A DNA stretch of 64,000 bases from Undaria pinnatifida (Eukaryota > Sar > Phaeophyceae > Laminariales > Alariaceae), in NCBI GenBank assembly GCA_012845835.1, contig JABAKD010000013.1, positions 15,235,016-15,299,015 of the forward strand. Reading direction: 5' to 3'. The notes under the pieces were generated by a model that was not told where the DNA came from, ran no database searches, and saw only the letters and a list, made by a program, of their open reading frames with translations. Shown here piece after piece: positions 44,150-64,000 of this stretch (the stretch's first letter is position 1; each line of letters begins with the position of its first letter). Both the position numbers and the translations under genes were made by a program.

Positions 44150-45874
44150 CCCCCAATAATATACTGGTGCCAAAACCGTCAGATTTATCCCCTCGAAAGG
44201 ATTTATAGCTTACATGCACAAATTGCCCTTTCCCCCCCCCCCCCCCCCCCCGCCCCCCTCCAAACCCGCTCGCTTTTGATCAAAACCAGGCCCCCCCTTT
44301 GCCTTCACAGCTGTCAGATTTTGTCCCCCTCAGAAACGGGTTTTATAGTTTCCGCGCACAGACTGACTAAAATCATCCTGTTGACCCTGATAGCTACACT
44401 GTAGCTGTAAGGGGAGTCGCCGACCTATATCCTTAATGAGGACACACAACTCGTAATGCGCGCGATCGGAGTATCACACACAGCTTGCAAAGATGAGTTT
44501 CGACGAAATCTTCGATCTCACAGCTGGAGTGTATTTTAATTTTTATAATATGATACCTGGCACGAGTTTCCAATAAATTGTTCTCGAGAGGGTTTGTTTT
44601 TCTTTTGTTGCAAAATATCGTGACGTGGTGACGTGTCGTGGGGCGTGAGATGCCGTGACTGACTCGTTCCCGCTTCTCCTCGGGATGTTCGCATCACCGC
44701 TTTTTCGGGGGTGTATACGTTCGCTCCCCTGTTTGGCAGAGGACTTGGGCGACCTGGACCGAGTGAAGCGCATCGTAAAGCTCGTGGGGTTCGTGAACTG
44801 TACGGACGGTTTCACGGGGCAACCCAAGGTCGTGAACGGTGCAAGCGATCTGTTCGCGGAGGTAAGGCATCGCATCGCATCGATCCATTTACACCGCATA
44901 TCATTGCATGACAGGGGTATCGTCTTTTCGTGTTTGTCTTCCCTTGTATAACTACACCCACGCTTTTAGGAGACGGAGTAGGCACAGCTACTACTTCGTA
45001 TGGGCGTGTTTTTGTTTTGCGCTTCTTTTTTCTTGTGTCTTAAGAAAACCTGTCGATGTGTCGATATGAAGATTACAGCATCGGTCCAATATTTTTTTTC
45101 GTGACGTGAGGGTGGAACGCTGTCGATATGTCGATATAACGATTAGAGCATTGTTCCCTTTTTTTTTTGTGACTTGAGAGTGGAAATCTGTCGATATGTC
45201 GATATGATGGTCACAGCGTCGGTCGCATGAAGCCGTCGGCCGCTGCTGAGGTAGGGCGTGTGTCCGGAGTGCAAAAAAAGGACATGCACTACAGGCGCGC
45301 CGCATGATGGTACGTTTGTTCTTTTTGTTCTTTTGTGAAACTATTTTAAATACGTCAGCTGTGAGTTCGATACGTTTTGGCGTCGATACTCATCTTAGCA
45401 AGCTGCGTGGTACACGGGCTGCTTATTTCTACAGTACTTGTACGGCTGTACGCTCTTCCCGCACAACTACCGGCTTAGCATGCACCTGGTATACAACAGC
45501 AGTAAAACGGCTTGTCTGCAATCGATCACTCGCGATATGCGTCCACGCCCGTAACGCTTGATACGCGTCCAAACCCTTTTGATGGTTTTTGTCTTTTTTT
45601 TGTTGCTTCGGGTGTCAGGAGGGAGGGGCACAAGGCTTGATACGCGCACACACCCATAATTCTTCATACGCGCCCGAACCGAACCTTCGACGTTGTTGGT
45701 CTTGCTTTTTTGTTTCAGGTGTTCGGAGAGAGAGGTGTGCACTCGCGGTCGGCGGTCGGGACGAACGCCCTGCCGATGAACGTGCCTGTAGAAATCGAGG
45801 CCATCGTAGAATTCGAGGACGACAGCCGCCCGGGTAGCACGAAGGACGACTGGACAGTCACCAAGCGGCCGTGA
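40568..45874 (+). CDS. RidA/YjgF/UK114-family protein, paralogue A, 5 exons
   Basis: Exons: 40568-40688, 41156-41247, 42136-42214, 44740-44861, 45719-45874; total 570 nt (189 aa plus stop). Intron phases are 1, 0, 1, 0, at exactly the same codons as paralogue B. The leader MLRRASAAVVGRVRVAACG is Arg/Ala-rich and probably mitochondrial. Domain blocks are SVRTGSLLYTSGHLPISLEG, VGQEVSEEEAQEAARKVAIQ, GDLDRVKRIVKLVGFVNC, PKVVNGASDLFAE and HSRSAVGTNALPMNVPVEIE. Arg148 and Glu165 fit the RidA active-site Arg and Glu. The protein ends with an extra 18-residue polar tail (DDSRPGSTKDDWTVTKRP) that paralogue B lacks. An in-frame upstream Met exists about 55 codons earlier but would add a non-leader-like segment. 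It is predicted to act on imines from amino-acid metabolism. Confidence 0.92.
43237..43440. repeat. (CGTAA)n pentanucleotide repeat
   Basis: About 40 units of CGTAA/CGCAA/CGTAG lie in RidA-A intron 3. Read on the minus strand they give an artefactual repeating VTLRY peptide. Confidence 0.97.
43775..44265. repeat. Poly-C-rich block with 44200-type tandem units
   Basis: C runs of 10 to more than 25 at about 43779, 43880, 44096, 44119 and 44233 are separated by diverged copies of CAGATTT.TCCCCTCGAAA.GATTTATAG-like sequence (about 44050, 44190, 44320). This is RidA-A intron 3. Run lengths may be unreliable. Confidence 0.9.
45580..45718. repeat. Decayed tandem copy of the RidA-A exon-5 acceptor
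   Basis: GGTTTTTGTCTTTTTTTTGT...GGTGTCAGGAGGGAG at about 45584-45627 resembles the true acceptor GGTCTTGCTTTTTTGTTTCAG|GTGTTCGGAGAGAG at 45698-45732. The spacing is about 107 bp. Confidence 0.6.
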
Positions 45875-47995
45875 CAGCCGTGACGGGAAATTAGCGATAC
45901 GTTTCGCGACATCGCTTAACTAGTTTATGAACGCACCCACTTTTTTGGGTCCAAAACACTTTGAGTTAGCGTGGGATATTTTTTTGCAGCTTCAGCAGGA
46001 AACAGGTTGAAAACGTGGCATGTTATCAAGTGTGCGGTAGTGGGGATGTTATGATGTTATCATGATGTTATCATGATGTTATCATGTTATGATATACCTC
46101 CTTTTTCACTACTATCATATCATATCATATCGTATCATATCATATGATATGATATGATGTCATACTATCACACTCGCACGACTAACTCCGCACCTCGCTA
46201 ACCAAAATACTCTTTGCGGGCGATTTTTATGGCGCAGCGTGGGTTATGTGACAGTACTCCGAGTGGGGGATGCGTGGTTGGTCGGTGTTGGGAAGCGTGC
46301 CCCTCATGGGTCTCGGTGTCTTTCTCTCCTCATGGCTCGCTGGCTAGGCTCAAAGCTTATGCATTATTTCCCTAAATAGAATGATAAAACACAGATATGA
46401 CAGGGCTAGGCAGGGTAGGGCACGGTAGTGGAGGGTAGTGCAGGTTAGTGAGATGAGGGGCGTCCTGCTTGTCCCATCATCGTCACCTACATTATCGCCC
46501 ATCTGAGTGTGACATCTAATATCACGTGGTTTCACCTCAACCATGACATGGTTTCACGTCGAATCAATAAACTATCCTTCTACGGAGGGCACTCCATTAC
46601 AGTCACCATTCGATTGCGGGTTTACATACAAAACTTGGATAGCACGAACGCTTAAAAACCGCACATAAAACAGAGAAGTCACTCCCGCGAGTGACCCGAG
46701 CCACTGCCAAAAAAGCCCCCATACACAATAAAAACCCCCTACTCTAGCCTCGCTCATCCGTTGAAACTGGACTCGCGCGCTGGGGACAAACTACGTGAAA
46801 TTGGTGCGGGGCAGATCATTGTTGCAGCCTGGTATGATAAAAGAGTTCAGACATTCTTGTTTTGGGCTAGGCTCAGGTTTTTAAGTTGGGCAGGGTGTGC
46901 CCCACACGTTTTTCAGTATGCGACAGGCTTGCAGTATGCTTCGTGCGAGCGTCGAGTCATCATTTTGTTTCTCCCAGTTTCTCGACGGCTGCCGTCTACT
47001 GTAGCGATGCAACCTGGAAGCCCGAGCGTAGGATATAGATGCCATAGATGCTGTTCTTGCTAAGTCTTCCAGGGGAATATTTGGCTTGCTACTGTAATCC
47101 GCTTGGGAGCGGTTCCGGCTTCAGGCTTCGGCGAGAGGAAATCACGAGTTTTTTTTTCTGGTGTGGAGACCGTAAAAGAAAAATAGTGGTGGGTGGATCG
47201 CCCTGGAGGCCGTAACTAGTAGCGGGTGGACCGCTTCATCTATGAAGTTCACCGATCACCGGATGGGAAGGTGGGGGTTTTAACGCATTTACCGGCAAAG
47301 GAGGGTTTTTTGTCTATATTGCAAGTTAAAAGGCCGTGCCGCGAGAATACCGACGGACAACATACTGACTCTATCGGGTACATGTGGGAAATTTCGGTCT
47401 TTCCTGGCTGTGTTAACTATCTTGATTAGCATTTTAGAACTGCAGCTATCTTTCTCGAGACACTACTGATAGGCTAATCAGCGTGGAATACTTCTTGAAG
47501 TGGTAACAAGGGTATCTTGGCCCTTGGCTTCGATGTCGGGCCGATCCGGCGTATAGTCGGGCGTTTTCCCGGTTGGCAAGGGGTGACATGACCGTTGAAG
47601 GCCTAACGAGTTGGCTGTTCGGCCTTGAGCTACTTGATCGCTCGCCCAAGAAAAGAAATGTTGGCATCGGGTAGCTTTTGCTGTGCTTCTTGTGCTTCTT
47701 CATGACATGACATGCTCGGCATGTGCCAGGTTGGGAATGCGACAACGAGAAGGTGTAACTTCCCGTCCGTGTTGCTGCCACAACGATGCTCTTTTTATTA
47801 TGCAGGCATTTTAATGCTCGACAACAAAAGCGAGCATTCTTACATACGAATATCATGCCAGCTGGGTCTGACTTACCCACTTTTTGTAGACGTTACATCT
47901 ACTGTAGACTGAGGTCCGTCTGCAGTCAGGGGCTTTATTACGCCGTCTAGACAGTTGTCCCCTGCCCCCTATAGCAAAACGCGGACACACACATT
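45875..47995. other. Gene-poor interval downstream of RidA-A
   Basis: No gene recognised. It contains ATGATGTTATC and ATCATATC short repeats (46040-46160) and, at about 46778, the dispersed GGGGACAAACTAC motif. The open frames 47226-47429 (plus) and 47446-47880 (minus) have no recognisable domain. Confidence 0.6.
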
Positions 47996-48367
47996 TGTTA
48001 AGGTATTAGTGGGGTATTAGTCCGTTTGACCACTTGCAAAAGGTTAACCAATAGCTTACCCAAACTAAGCCTTATAACACTCTCCCCCCCTGAAACGGCG
48101 GGATAGCAGGTCGGCCGGATATACGGGCGGACCTGTCAATATATCCAAGCCGTTTCATTTCCTGGGTATACCGGGGAGAGTATTTTTCAAGTTCGCCATG
48201 GGGAAATCTGAAAAAGTTTATTATGGTGTATGTGGGGATCGAACCCACGACCCAAAAACCCATGGTCCGTCGACGACGCCATTTGTTAAGGAATTAGTGG
48301 GGTATTAGTCCGTTTGACCACTTGCAACTGGTTAACCTATAGCTTACCCAAACTAAGCCTTATAACA
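47996..48367 (-). mobile_element. Miniature LTR retroelement (TRIM-like), complete
   Basis: Two 84-bp direct repeats (47996-48079 and 48284-48367) differ at about four positions. Each begins TGTTAAGG and ends TATAACA, with inverted TGTTA/TAACA ends. On the minus strand, two bases after the 5' LTR comes TGGCGTCGTCGACGGACC, which looks like a tRNA primer-binding site (starts TGG). The purine tract AGGGGGGGAGAG directly precedes the 3' LTR. Flanking 4-bp direct repeats CATT (47992-47995 and 48368-48371) fit a target-site duplication. The 204-bp interior has no coding capacity and carries a tRNA T-arm-like GGGTTCGATCCCC (48234-48246 on the minus strand). All hallmarks of a terminal-repeat retrotransposon in miniature are visible; it would need enzymes supplied in trans. 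Confidence 0.85.
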
Positions 48368-48371
48368 CATT

Positions 48372-50487
48372 GGTGAAAACCCCTGTCCAGGCTCAATTTT
48401 GCCACCATGTATGGTTGATCGTTGTTTCACTCATATCTGTCGGTAAAAATGCTAAACCAAACAGGTATGAAGCGACTTTAGACGCCCCGACACACGGCAA
48501 TTTTCGAAATTGAAAATGGGAAGCTTGAAGTTTTCACCTTATATAATACAGCTCACACATGGCGCGGTCGTCAACACGGGCATGGAACAGTACTTTTCCC
48601 GGCCGCGAATGGGTTGGTAATGAGGCGTTCATAGCCTGTGCGCCATAAACCCATGAATGAAGACAGCACCTACGTTTTGGGAGACAAACTACTTGGAATT
48701 AGTGTGTGGTAATTTCGTAATTTTCGCGCAGGTGAAAGGGTTACAATTTGGTAAATGAATATGGTACAGCACGCATGCTATGAAGACAGCAAACTGATTG
48801 GGCAGGTGGGGGGGGGGGGGGAGGTGGTATTTTGGGATTCACGGTGGAAGCAGTTTTTGCTAAAAGAAACGGGTCATCTCCGACAGAACGGCTGCAACCC
48901 GTGTTGTATGTCCAAATTAACGAAGACAAACGTCTTGCACAGATCGACGTTGTCGTATACCTGGTATTATTGTCGATGGCGTTTAATAGTGTAAGAACGA
49001 CCCATACCATCACTTTCCGGGCTTCCTCTGGTGGATACTGCACCTGTTGTGCACGAGTGTATATTTTACCGAAACAAGCATAACGTGTTGCAATTACGAC
49101 ACGAGCGCCACGAAACTCAGTGGTAGCATACCCAACCATTTCCGATTATGAACGATTTCCAGTTGGACAATTCCCGATTCCGATCGCAAGACACGCGTTT
49201 TAAGGCTAAGCGTGAATACTAACTGTGTGCGAACATATGTTCAGCCCACTTGGAACCCTGGGGACAGGATGTGAGGGTACGGTAACCTGCAGGCCGTTCG
49301 AGCCGCTTGGCGAATTCAAATTTTGATTATAGGCGCGCCGGCCTTAGTATACAAAACAATGCGCCATATATGTCGCGATCGAATGAATACCGTCTCCCTC
49401 GGATGGACGTGTATACTAAATAATGAGTTGAATTACTACGTTACTACGACTAGATTAATTCCGTCGCACTTGCCTACTTCGATGTGCCATTCAAATTAAA
49501 ACAGCAACCAAGTGTTGCCAGACTATTCTAGCAACAAGCTCAATCTTAAGACCGCCGCATGTTTTTTGTGCCGACAGATCAAAAGAAAAAACACGACGAA
49601 AAAAACAACAACGTTCAAGAATCCAACGAATGAAACGTATTGCGGCTTGGCTGCTGTTGCTCTAAAGCTACATCGCTAGGCAAGAAGTTTGTGGGATATA
49701 TCTGGTACTTCGAAGTACCTATCACTGCACCCTGACAAGGAAAACGATAACATGTCGCCATCATAATAAATAGAGCTCTCTGTCGCGTCGCGAAACAAGC
49801 GATTCCACCCGGCTCCACTAATGCTGATGCTGATGCTAATGCTGATGCTGATGCTAATGCTGATGCTAATGCTGATGCTATAGCGGCGAAGACCGTTCTC
49901 AAACACCTTGACTCTGTATTTTTTCAGCTGTGACAACCCTCGCCTAGCACTTTCAGCAGCCGCCAAAATTAATTGACTGGTAATGTACGTACAAACGGAC
50001 GGAACGGCGAATCCCATTCGATGCATTTATGCATTCTCGCAGTCCGTTGTCGCCAGCCAACCTGGATTCACTACCAAACCCTCGCTACCGCTGTTTCCCC
50101 AAGCCCAGAAACATCAGCTAAAGCTTTATTTTTCCCCATCCGCCGGAGGATGAAGAAAAAAAAAAAAATCTTTTCTCAGTCCGTTGTAAAGTACGCAAAA
50201 AAAATCCGCCAAGTGATAAAACAACGCTCCTCTCGGAAGCGACGGCACGCGCTGGTTTTGCACATCTGTTTGACAAATCCAAGAATTGCGCGCATCGACC
50301 CTAACGCACCCCCGCCCTCCCCCTTTTCCAGCTTTGCCACAAAAACTACCGTGTATCCAAACCCATCACGGCAACAATAACACAAACAACAAAACGTTGG
50401 CCTGTCCACCTGTCCCCCCCCCCAACAATTTGGGAGAGGGACTATTGCGGACTCGATGTATTCATGCATTTTCTTAGGTGTCGATTT
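48372..50487. other. Gene-poor interval between the TRIM and the cyclodeaminase 3' end
   Basis: No gene recognised. It contains GGGAGACAAACTACTTGG at about 48679 (dispersed motif), a G run at about 48808-48821, a (TGATGC/TAATGC)n tract at 49818-49881, and an A run at about 50154-50168. The cyclodeaminase 3' UTR should lie at its right end. Confidence 0.6.
49818..49881. repeat. (TGATGC/TAATGC)n hexanucleotide repeat
   Basis: About ten hexamers alternate between TGATGC and TAATGC. It is a clean short repeat with no coding role visible. Confidence 0.95.
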
Positions 50488-58989
<8,502 letters not shown>

Positions 58990-60792
58990 GGTGTGGAGGT
59001 GGGTATGTATACTAGCGAAGTCTAGGTCAGGGAATTGCTGGTGTGGTGGTAGGCTGCTAATCGGATGCTTGTTGTGGGACCGAGCGACGCACTAATGAAC
59101 AAGATCGTCGCCGTCGCACACATGAACACGAACGTGACTTTCAACAGAAAAAGGCGTTTACGGCGGGGTGTTAGAATGGCTAATTGTGTCCCCGGAGGGG
59201 GACAATAATATGTCGCCCCCTGCAGCGCTTCGAATTTTCGAATTTTCAAACTTTGATGCCTGGACTCAGTTAACGTCCTCGCTTCCTCATGCTGCTGACA
59301 CGCGCAAACCCGAGCCCCCAGTACAAGTCGTGGGGCACGATGAGGTCCTACGTAGTACTAGCAAGCACCTCTGTGCCCGACGGGCGTCCGATTTCTAAGG
59401 GAGGCGAGGAGCGAATCAAGGATGAGAGGTGATGGACTCAAGAATAGCGAGGATCGAACCGAGGTAAGGACTGACACTACACTATGAGTCTAGACTAATA
59501 GTACGAGTACAGCAGTACCAGGGAAAGTCTGCAGCTTACAATCAGCCTGCAACATTTGCCGTCGACGGGTAAGGGCTAAGGAGCTCTGAGGGTTGCTGTC
59601 CGTCCTCAGAGGGTAGCATATCCATAGAACCTGCTGTCCAATATTCAACTCCCGCGACCCAAAGTTGGGACGGTACAGCAGTGTACTGGAAGTTGTGACG
59701 AAAAACCGGTCTTTTAATGATATCGCAACGTTAGTTGCGTGGGCATGCCGAGACCTGAGACTCCAGACCGGAAGTACAACGATGACACCGTGTGTGCATG
59801 TGTGGTGTACTACTCTGTAGAACAGGCGCATGTGCTTGTACGAGAAGCAAAACGAGTGTTCTGCCGAGCATCACCGTCAATACAGTTGCTGGATATCTAC
59901 GAGTACGAGAATTGATTTGCTTGTTCTGCCCCTGATTTGAGCCCTTGGACCTGGTGGTATAGCCGATAGATCGGCGTGGTGCTTTTCCCAACTTGTCGTC
60001 GTCTACTTATAGTCAGTATCAGGTGTGACATGCATGGGACCTGGTACCTGGTACCGTACTGGTATGTGCTGCCTGAGATCAACGTGTCTGTACAAAGAAC
60101 AGGATTAGAACGGAGCCTGTAGCCTGTAGGTCGAACCTGAGACGAAAACAGCTGTTACAGCCTAGAAATGAGGGCCGTCCTCCAATGTGTCCAGTCACAA
60201 GACAATGTACATACCTAGAACAATGTTACCGACAACTATTAATACTACAGTAGCTCAGACACGCCGTACGAGAACATTCACCACAGGGCAATGACAGGCA
60301 GTGCGGTCGCAAACATCCCATGTGATAAAATCACCGATTCGATGTATTCCAAGGACAACAATAAAAGCAAATTGCCATGAAAGCAAGCATACAGGCAGGT
60401 TAACCGGTAGCGGCGTGGGTGGGTTCGGCGGGAAGGGTTTTTTGAACTTCATCCATATTTTGCACCCGTCCGTGCGAGGTACATGCTTTGCGCCTTGTGC
60501 TTCGTACATGCATACCAGGTATAATATGCATCCGATAAACGGAAAATCAGTACAGCCGCGTAAGCAGCCAAAGGACGACCTACAAACAAACTGAGGGCCC
60601 TTGAACGATATTCCTTCCTTAGATTTTGTTTCCCACTGATTGATACTATGCCACCTCGCACAGCGGATTGCGTACATCGAGAATCACCCGTCTAGATTCC
60701 TCTCTAAAGTAGCATCGACGTTCATCATTGTACTACAGGTAGTATGTGCAACAACACGTAATGCAACCCCACCAGGCGACCAGTAACCACTA
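58990..60792. other. Region upstream of the cyclodeaminase gene, no gene recognised
   Basis: The cyclodeaminase promoter should lie just right of 58989. No TATA box is certain. The minus-strand frame 60255-60677 (140 codons) shows no known domain. GGTACCTGGTACC occurs at about 60040. Confidence 0.55.
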
Positions 60793-61390
60793 TTAGTAGG
60801 TAGTTTCCATTCCACCCTCGTCACTGCTGCTACCTTCGAGCAGAACGGCGATTGCTTCGTCGATCAACCGGCGCTGCTGCTCCTTGTTAGCCCTATCCCC
60901 CATATATTGTTCAACCACATCACGATCACCACCATCTCTACTCCACTTGCCAGGCATACCCCGTTCACATCCAGCCCCATCCGCCAATGAATCGCGCAGC
61001 TCATCCCACAGTAGCCGTTCATGCCAGCCGTGGGTACCAAGGCCCCGAATTCTGCTATCCCGTGGAACCTGCCCCTGCCACCCCCCTCCCATTTTTCCAG
61101 AACCTGGTTGTGCTCGAGGGTCGCGTTCATTAACGATGTCATGCTCTGAAGATGATTCTGTCCTCACGCTACCCCGCTGCGCGGTGCGTCTTTCTAGATG
61201 GCGCTTCTTGGTGCCCGTGCGATTGTGGGCTCCGTTTTTGCCCACTTCCCGGTCCCGGTCCCCGCTTCTCCTATGCGCCGTTGTCCTCCTTCGCTCTCGT
61301 CTGTGGTGTTTCGTGCTCTCCTCGCGCTTGGTGCTGGATCCTACTGAACCTAACGCCAAGCGAAATATGAAGATTGAAGGTACTTCGTCA
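60793..61390 (-). CDS. Hypothetical Arg/Ser/Glu-rich terminal exon
   Basis: An open minus-strand frame of roughly 195 codons ends in EAIAVLLEGSSSDEGGMETT and a stop. It contains basic stretches (KHHRRERRRTTAHRRSGDRD) followed by a mixed region (GTHGWHERLLWDELRDSLAD) and a helical C-terminus (NKEQQRRLIDEAIAVLL). An acceptor TTGGCGTTAG is possible at about 61360. It resembles the last exon of a nuclear/RNA-associated protein by composition only; no family is recognised. It may belong to the same gene as 61850-62200, but the phases I found do not join directly. Confidence 0.45.
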
Positions 61391-61849
61391 GTTAGATGAT
61401 GGTGGTGGTGGTAACGGCAATTTGGGCGCAAGTCGGTCGCAGTCGCGGCGCCATTCCTCGGGGGGGGGAAAGGCGAGTACTCATTTCATGTAAAGCAGTT
61501 GTCGTATGGTTGTTCCTTGAGGGGGAGGGGTGAGAACGAACGCAAGCATCGCAAGCTTTAAAATTCGCTGCTGCTGCCCGCTGTTGCTCCGTTGAAAAGT
61601 GTTGAACGTTTATCGGAAGCCGACATGCTTGAGGACGCTTCCCACGATAGGGCCATGGGATGGTTCATTGGGTCAAAAGCGCGCCAGGTACATTTTTTAT
61701 TGCAAGTATTGTTTTGGTGCGTTATTGTTATTGTTATTGGTATGACTGACGGTAACGGTAACGGTAACGGTAACAGCCTCCTCGAGTGAGGATCCTCAGA
61801 CAATCGAGTGCACCCCTACCCCTACCGAAAGCATGAGCTTATACCGTAC

Positions 61850-62200
61850 CATTTCTCGGTTAGTTTTCACGCCCTCCCACTTGCCTGAAAGCTCGTCGTC
61901 GATGTGCGACCCGCTGGCCACCGATACAGCCCGACCCGTTGTCAGACGCCGCGCAGACACGGCTCGATCCATTGTCATGGGCCGCGCAGACACCGACCTA
62001 TCCCTCGACTCTTTCACGGGCTCCGGTTGTGGTAGGGGTAGGGGTAGGGGTAGGGGGGGCAGTTCAGGAAGTGGCGTTTGTCCTCCCCGACTCTCGTGAA
62101 AGTTGAAAAGCGTTTCGAAACGCTGGAAGATGTTGTCCATGTGCGCAGAAATCTCCTTCATCTTTTCAAAGTCTTTTCGCTTGTTGGCCGCTTTTGTTTT
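61850..62200 (-). CDS. Hypothetical exon with helical start and Pro/Leu and Ser/Ala/Arg repeats
   Basis: Acceptor CTCACCAG|AAAACA and donor GAAATG|GTACGG bracket 117 codons. The exon starts KTKAANKRKDFEKMKEISAH and continues MDNIFQRFETLFNFHESRGG, followed by a PLPLPLPLPQPEP tract, encoded by a (GTAGGGG)n-like repeat on the plus strand, and SARPMTMDRAVSARRLTTGR repeats. No family is recognised. The neighbouring exons are unresolved. Confidence 0.45.
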
Positions 62201-64000
62201 CTGGTGAGGGCGGGCAGGGGCGGAGGGGAAGAGGGTTTAATGATGTTCTACGTCGGTAGCATAGGGCATTGGTAGCACGCTTTCGAGACGCAAGGCGTCC
62301 TGCAGCACGCTTAGTACATGCTAAAACGCCAAAACGTTGCACACGAGGTACGTACTGCTGCTCGTACAAACGGTATGATAATACCATCGATACTGTTAGA
62401 AAAATCGAAGTATTACACCCCGCCTTTTTGATCCTGGCGGTAACTGCCAACTGGTACAACCCAACGACAGAGTGTAGCCCCTACTACAGTCCCAGGTTAT
62501 TATCGGCAGGTAAGGCAATAATAGAAGCCAGAGCGATTGAGTGCGACAGTGAACCCCCCATTCATGCTACCCCGCACGAGCACGTAGAAGGTGCACCCAT
62601 GCGTTCGTTAGAACGAAGTGAATGTTGCACTTGAACTCAGCAGTGCTAGTGTCTCTTCTAGCGAACAACATACCAACAGCTGCATAAGACTATACAGCAT
62701 CCTGACAGGATTGGCGCCGAGAGCCCAGGAGTATCGTACACTACCAGACACATCCTCCAAGATATTTTTCGTGAGTACACTACCAGGAACCACCTGTCGA
62801 GCTACAGCGGTTGTAGTCAGTGCGAATCCGATTTACAGTACAGCACAAACAGCTGCTGTGACATCCTGCTGCTCATGACAGCAGTTCACATCCACCGGGT
62901 TCGCATTTCCTCCAGTTGTGCTGGTCTGCTGTGATACGCACTGTACACATAGCCCATCCGGACGTTTCTCGTATCGTACTGTACTGTCTACAACTTCTTA
63001 CGTCTATAGGACACCTGGTATAAGCAGTGTCTAGATGTATGCGCATCGACAGTGTCACAGGTCAAGGATGTGTATCCAATTGTCCCCGAGCCAGTAGGTT
63101 TTCATGCTTCCATACACTTGACGACAGTGCCGCTCCGACCAGCTTCACATCATCCCATTAAAGTCATGTTAGAACAGTGGCCGGACACTCCTGAGTCGTT
63201 GAAAGCATCGTGAGAGTCAGTACGCGACCAGAGCTTTCACTTCCACTCTAGTGTTATATCACAATGCGCTCTAATTCACACCTACTGCACTACAGTATAA
63301 TAGTGATAGCTATCATCACCATCATACCAGTAGAATATACCAGGTTTACGTATCAGTCGTTGTTAGTTTCACTCATGTGCTGTACCAGCTCAACTCCTAA
63401 GTGGTTTTACACTCAGCGACCTTCTGGACAACAACACCCGTGGTCACTGGTGTCTCTTCCCCCCCCCCCCCCCCCGAATATATGGAAGAAGCGTAATGAG
63501 CGCCCAAATGTTGGGGGTGTCTCTATTAGGAGTAGGAATGGTGCTCCGTCTCGAAAGAGATGGGTGGTCAATGGTCAAATTACTAAGGCAAGCAACAAAT
63601 GAGTACGCCCCCCCCCCTCCCCCCACCCCGATACCCGGTCTTCATCTGTACCGCCTGAGGGGTCAGCATTTGCACAACTCGTCCATTTGCATCGAGTGCT
63701 GCCAACTAGAGCTCTTGCACTTTCGGCACGTCGTTTTTCCCCCGACGCATCATAGACCACCACTCACTGTTGTAGGTGCACTCAAACGTTGAAGAATTAC
63801 GTACCCACGCTGGTCAATTTAGTTTTCATCGTCGATTTTACTTCCCAGCTCAAAAACCATCTCAACTCCTATTAATAGCACGATTTACCCTTACCGTCCT
63901 TCTGGACAAGGTCATGGTCACAGGTAGGTGTCGTCCCCCCAGTACCCGCCCTTGTTTTTATCCCCAAAGGGTTCAGCATCCTCTGTTCGTCAAGTTGCAT
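62201..64000. other. Unresolved right end with degenerate about 310-bp tandem repeat
   Basis: Blocks at about 63386-63465 and 63650-63695 (CTCAACTCCTA, CCTTCTGGACAA, GGTCAGCATTTGC...CATTTGCAT) recur as diverged copies at about 63862-63940 and 63966-64000 (CTCAACTCCTA, CCTTCTGGACAA, GTTCAGCATCCTC...AGTTGCAT). The edge copy read on the minus strand (MQLDEQRMLNPLG) may be the start or edge of an exon of a gene that continues beyond the window. No other gene is recognised. Confidence 0.45.

Noticed and set aside
48215-48280. Functional tRNA gene on the minus strand
   Set aside because: T arm is present but acceptor and D stems do not pair. The sequence is the interior of the TRIM-like element.

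Overview
This is nuclear DNA from a eukaryote, most likely a brown alga or a close stramenopile relative (inference). The pointers are: genes of 5-12 short exons with GT-AG introns of about 0.4-7 kb; introns packed with micro- and minisatellites; neighbouring genes on alternating strands in head-to-head pairs; a basal-body/flagellar gene; an RNA-guided-nuclease (Fanzor) relic; and an N-padded scaffold gap. I rebuilt five multi-exon genes by hand from splice sites, codon phase and family conservation. In each one the exon lengths sum to an exact reading frame.

Layout. (1) 276-14005, minus: BBOF1/DUF4515-like basal-body coiled-coil protein, 12 exons. (2) 14398-26665, plus: PARP16-like mono-ADP-ribosyltransferase with a C-terminal membrane anchor, 8 exons, divergent from BBOF1 across about 390 bp. 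(3) 26666-30613: gene-poor, with G-rich tracts and an ATT microsatellite. (4) 30614-36316: a 2.6-kb sequence present twice around exactly 500 Ns, almost certainly a failed contig join. (5) 34753-40291, minus, and 40568-45874, plus: two divergent RidA/YjgF-family paralogues with identical intron positions and phases. The 2.9-kb first intron of the minus copy carries an antisense, decayed Fanzor gene. (6) 45875-50487: gene-poor, with a 372-bp miniature LTR element (TRIM) showing LTRs, primer-binding site, polypurine tract and TSD. (7) 50488-58989, minus: ornithine cyclodeaminase/mu-crystallin family gene in two exons split by one 7.4-kb intron holding a (TTA/TCA)n array, tandem duplications and a non-autonomous hAT-like element. 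(8) 58990-64000: poorly resolved, with two unidentified minus-strand exons and a repeated segment at the edge.

The two RidA proteins and the cyclodeaminase all begin with arginine/serine/alanine-rich leaders suggesting mitochondria. RidA proteins remove reactive imines, and cyclodeaminases work through imine intermediates, so 40-59 kb may be a small functional neighbourhood (inference). The most unusual pattern is that many introns contain several decaying tandem copies of the adjacent exon-intron junction, with part of the exon and its splice site. This is seen at about ten junctions in four genes and looks like an ongoing way of expanding introns.
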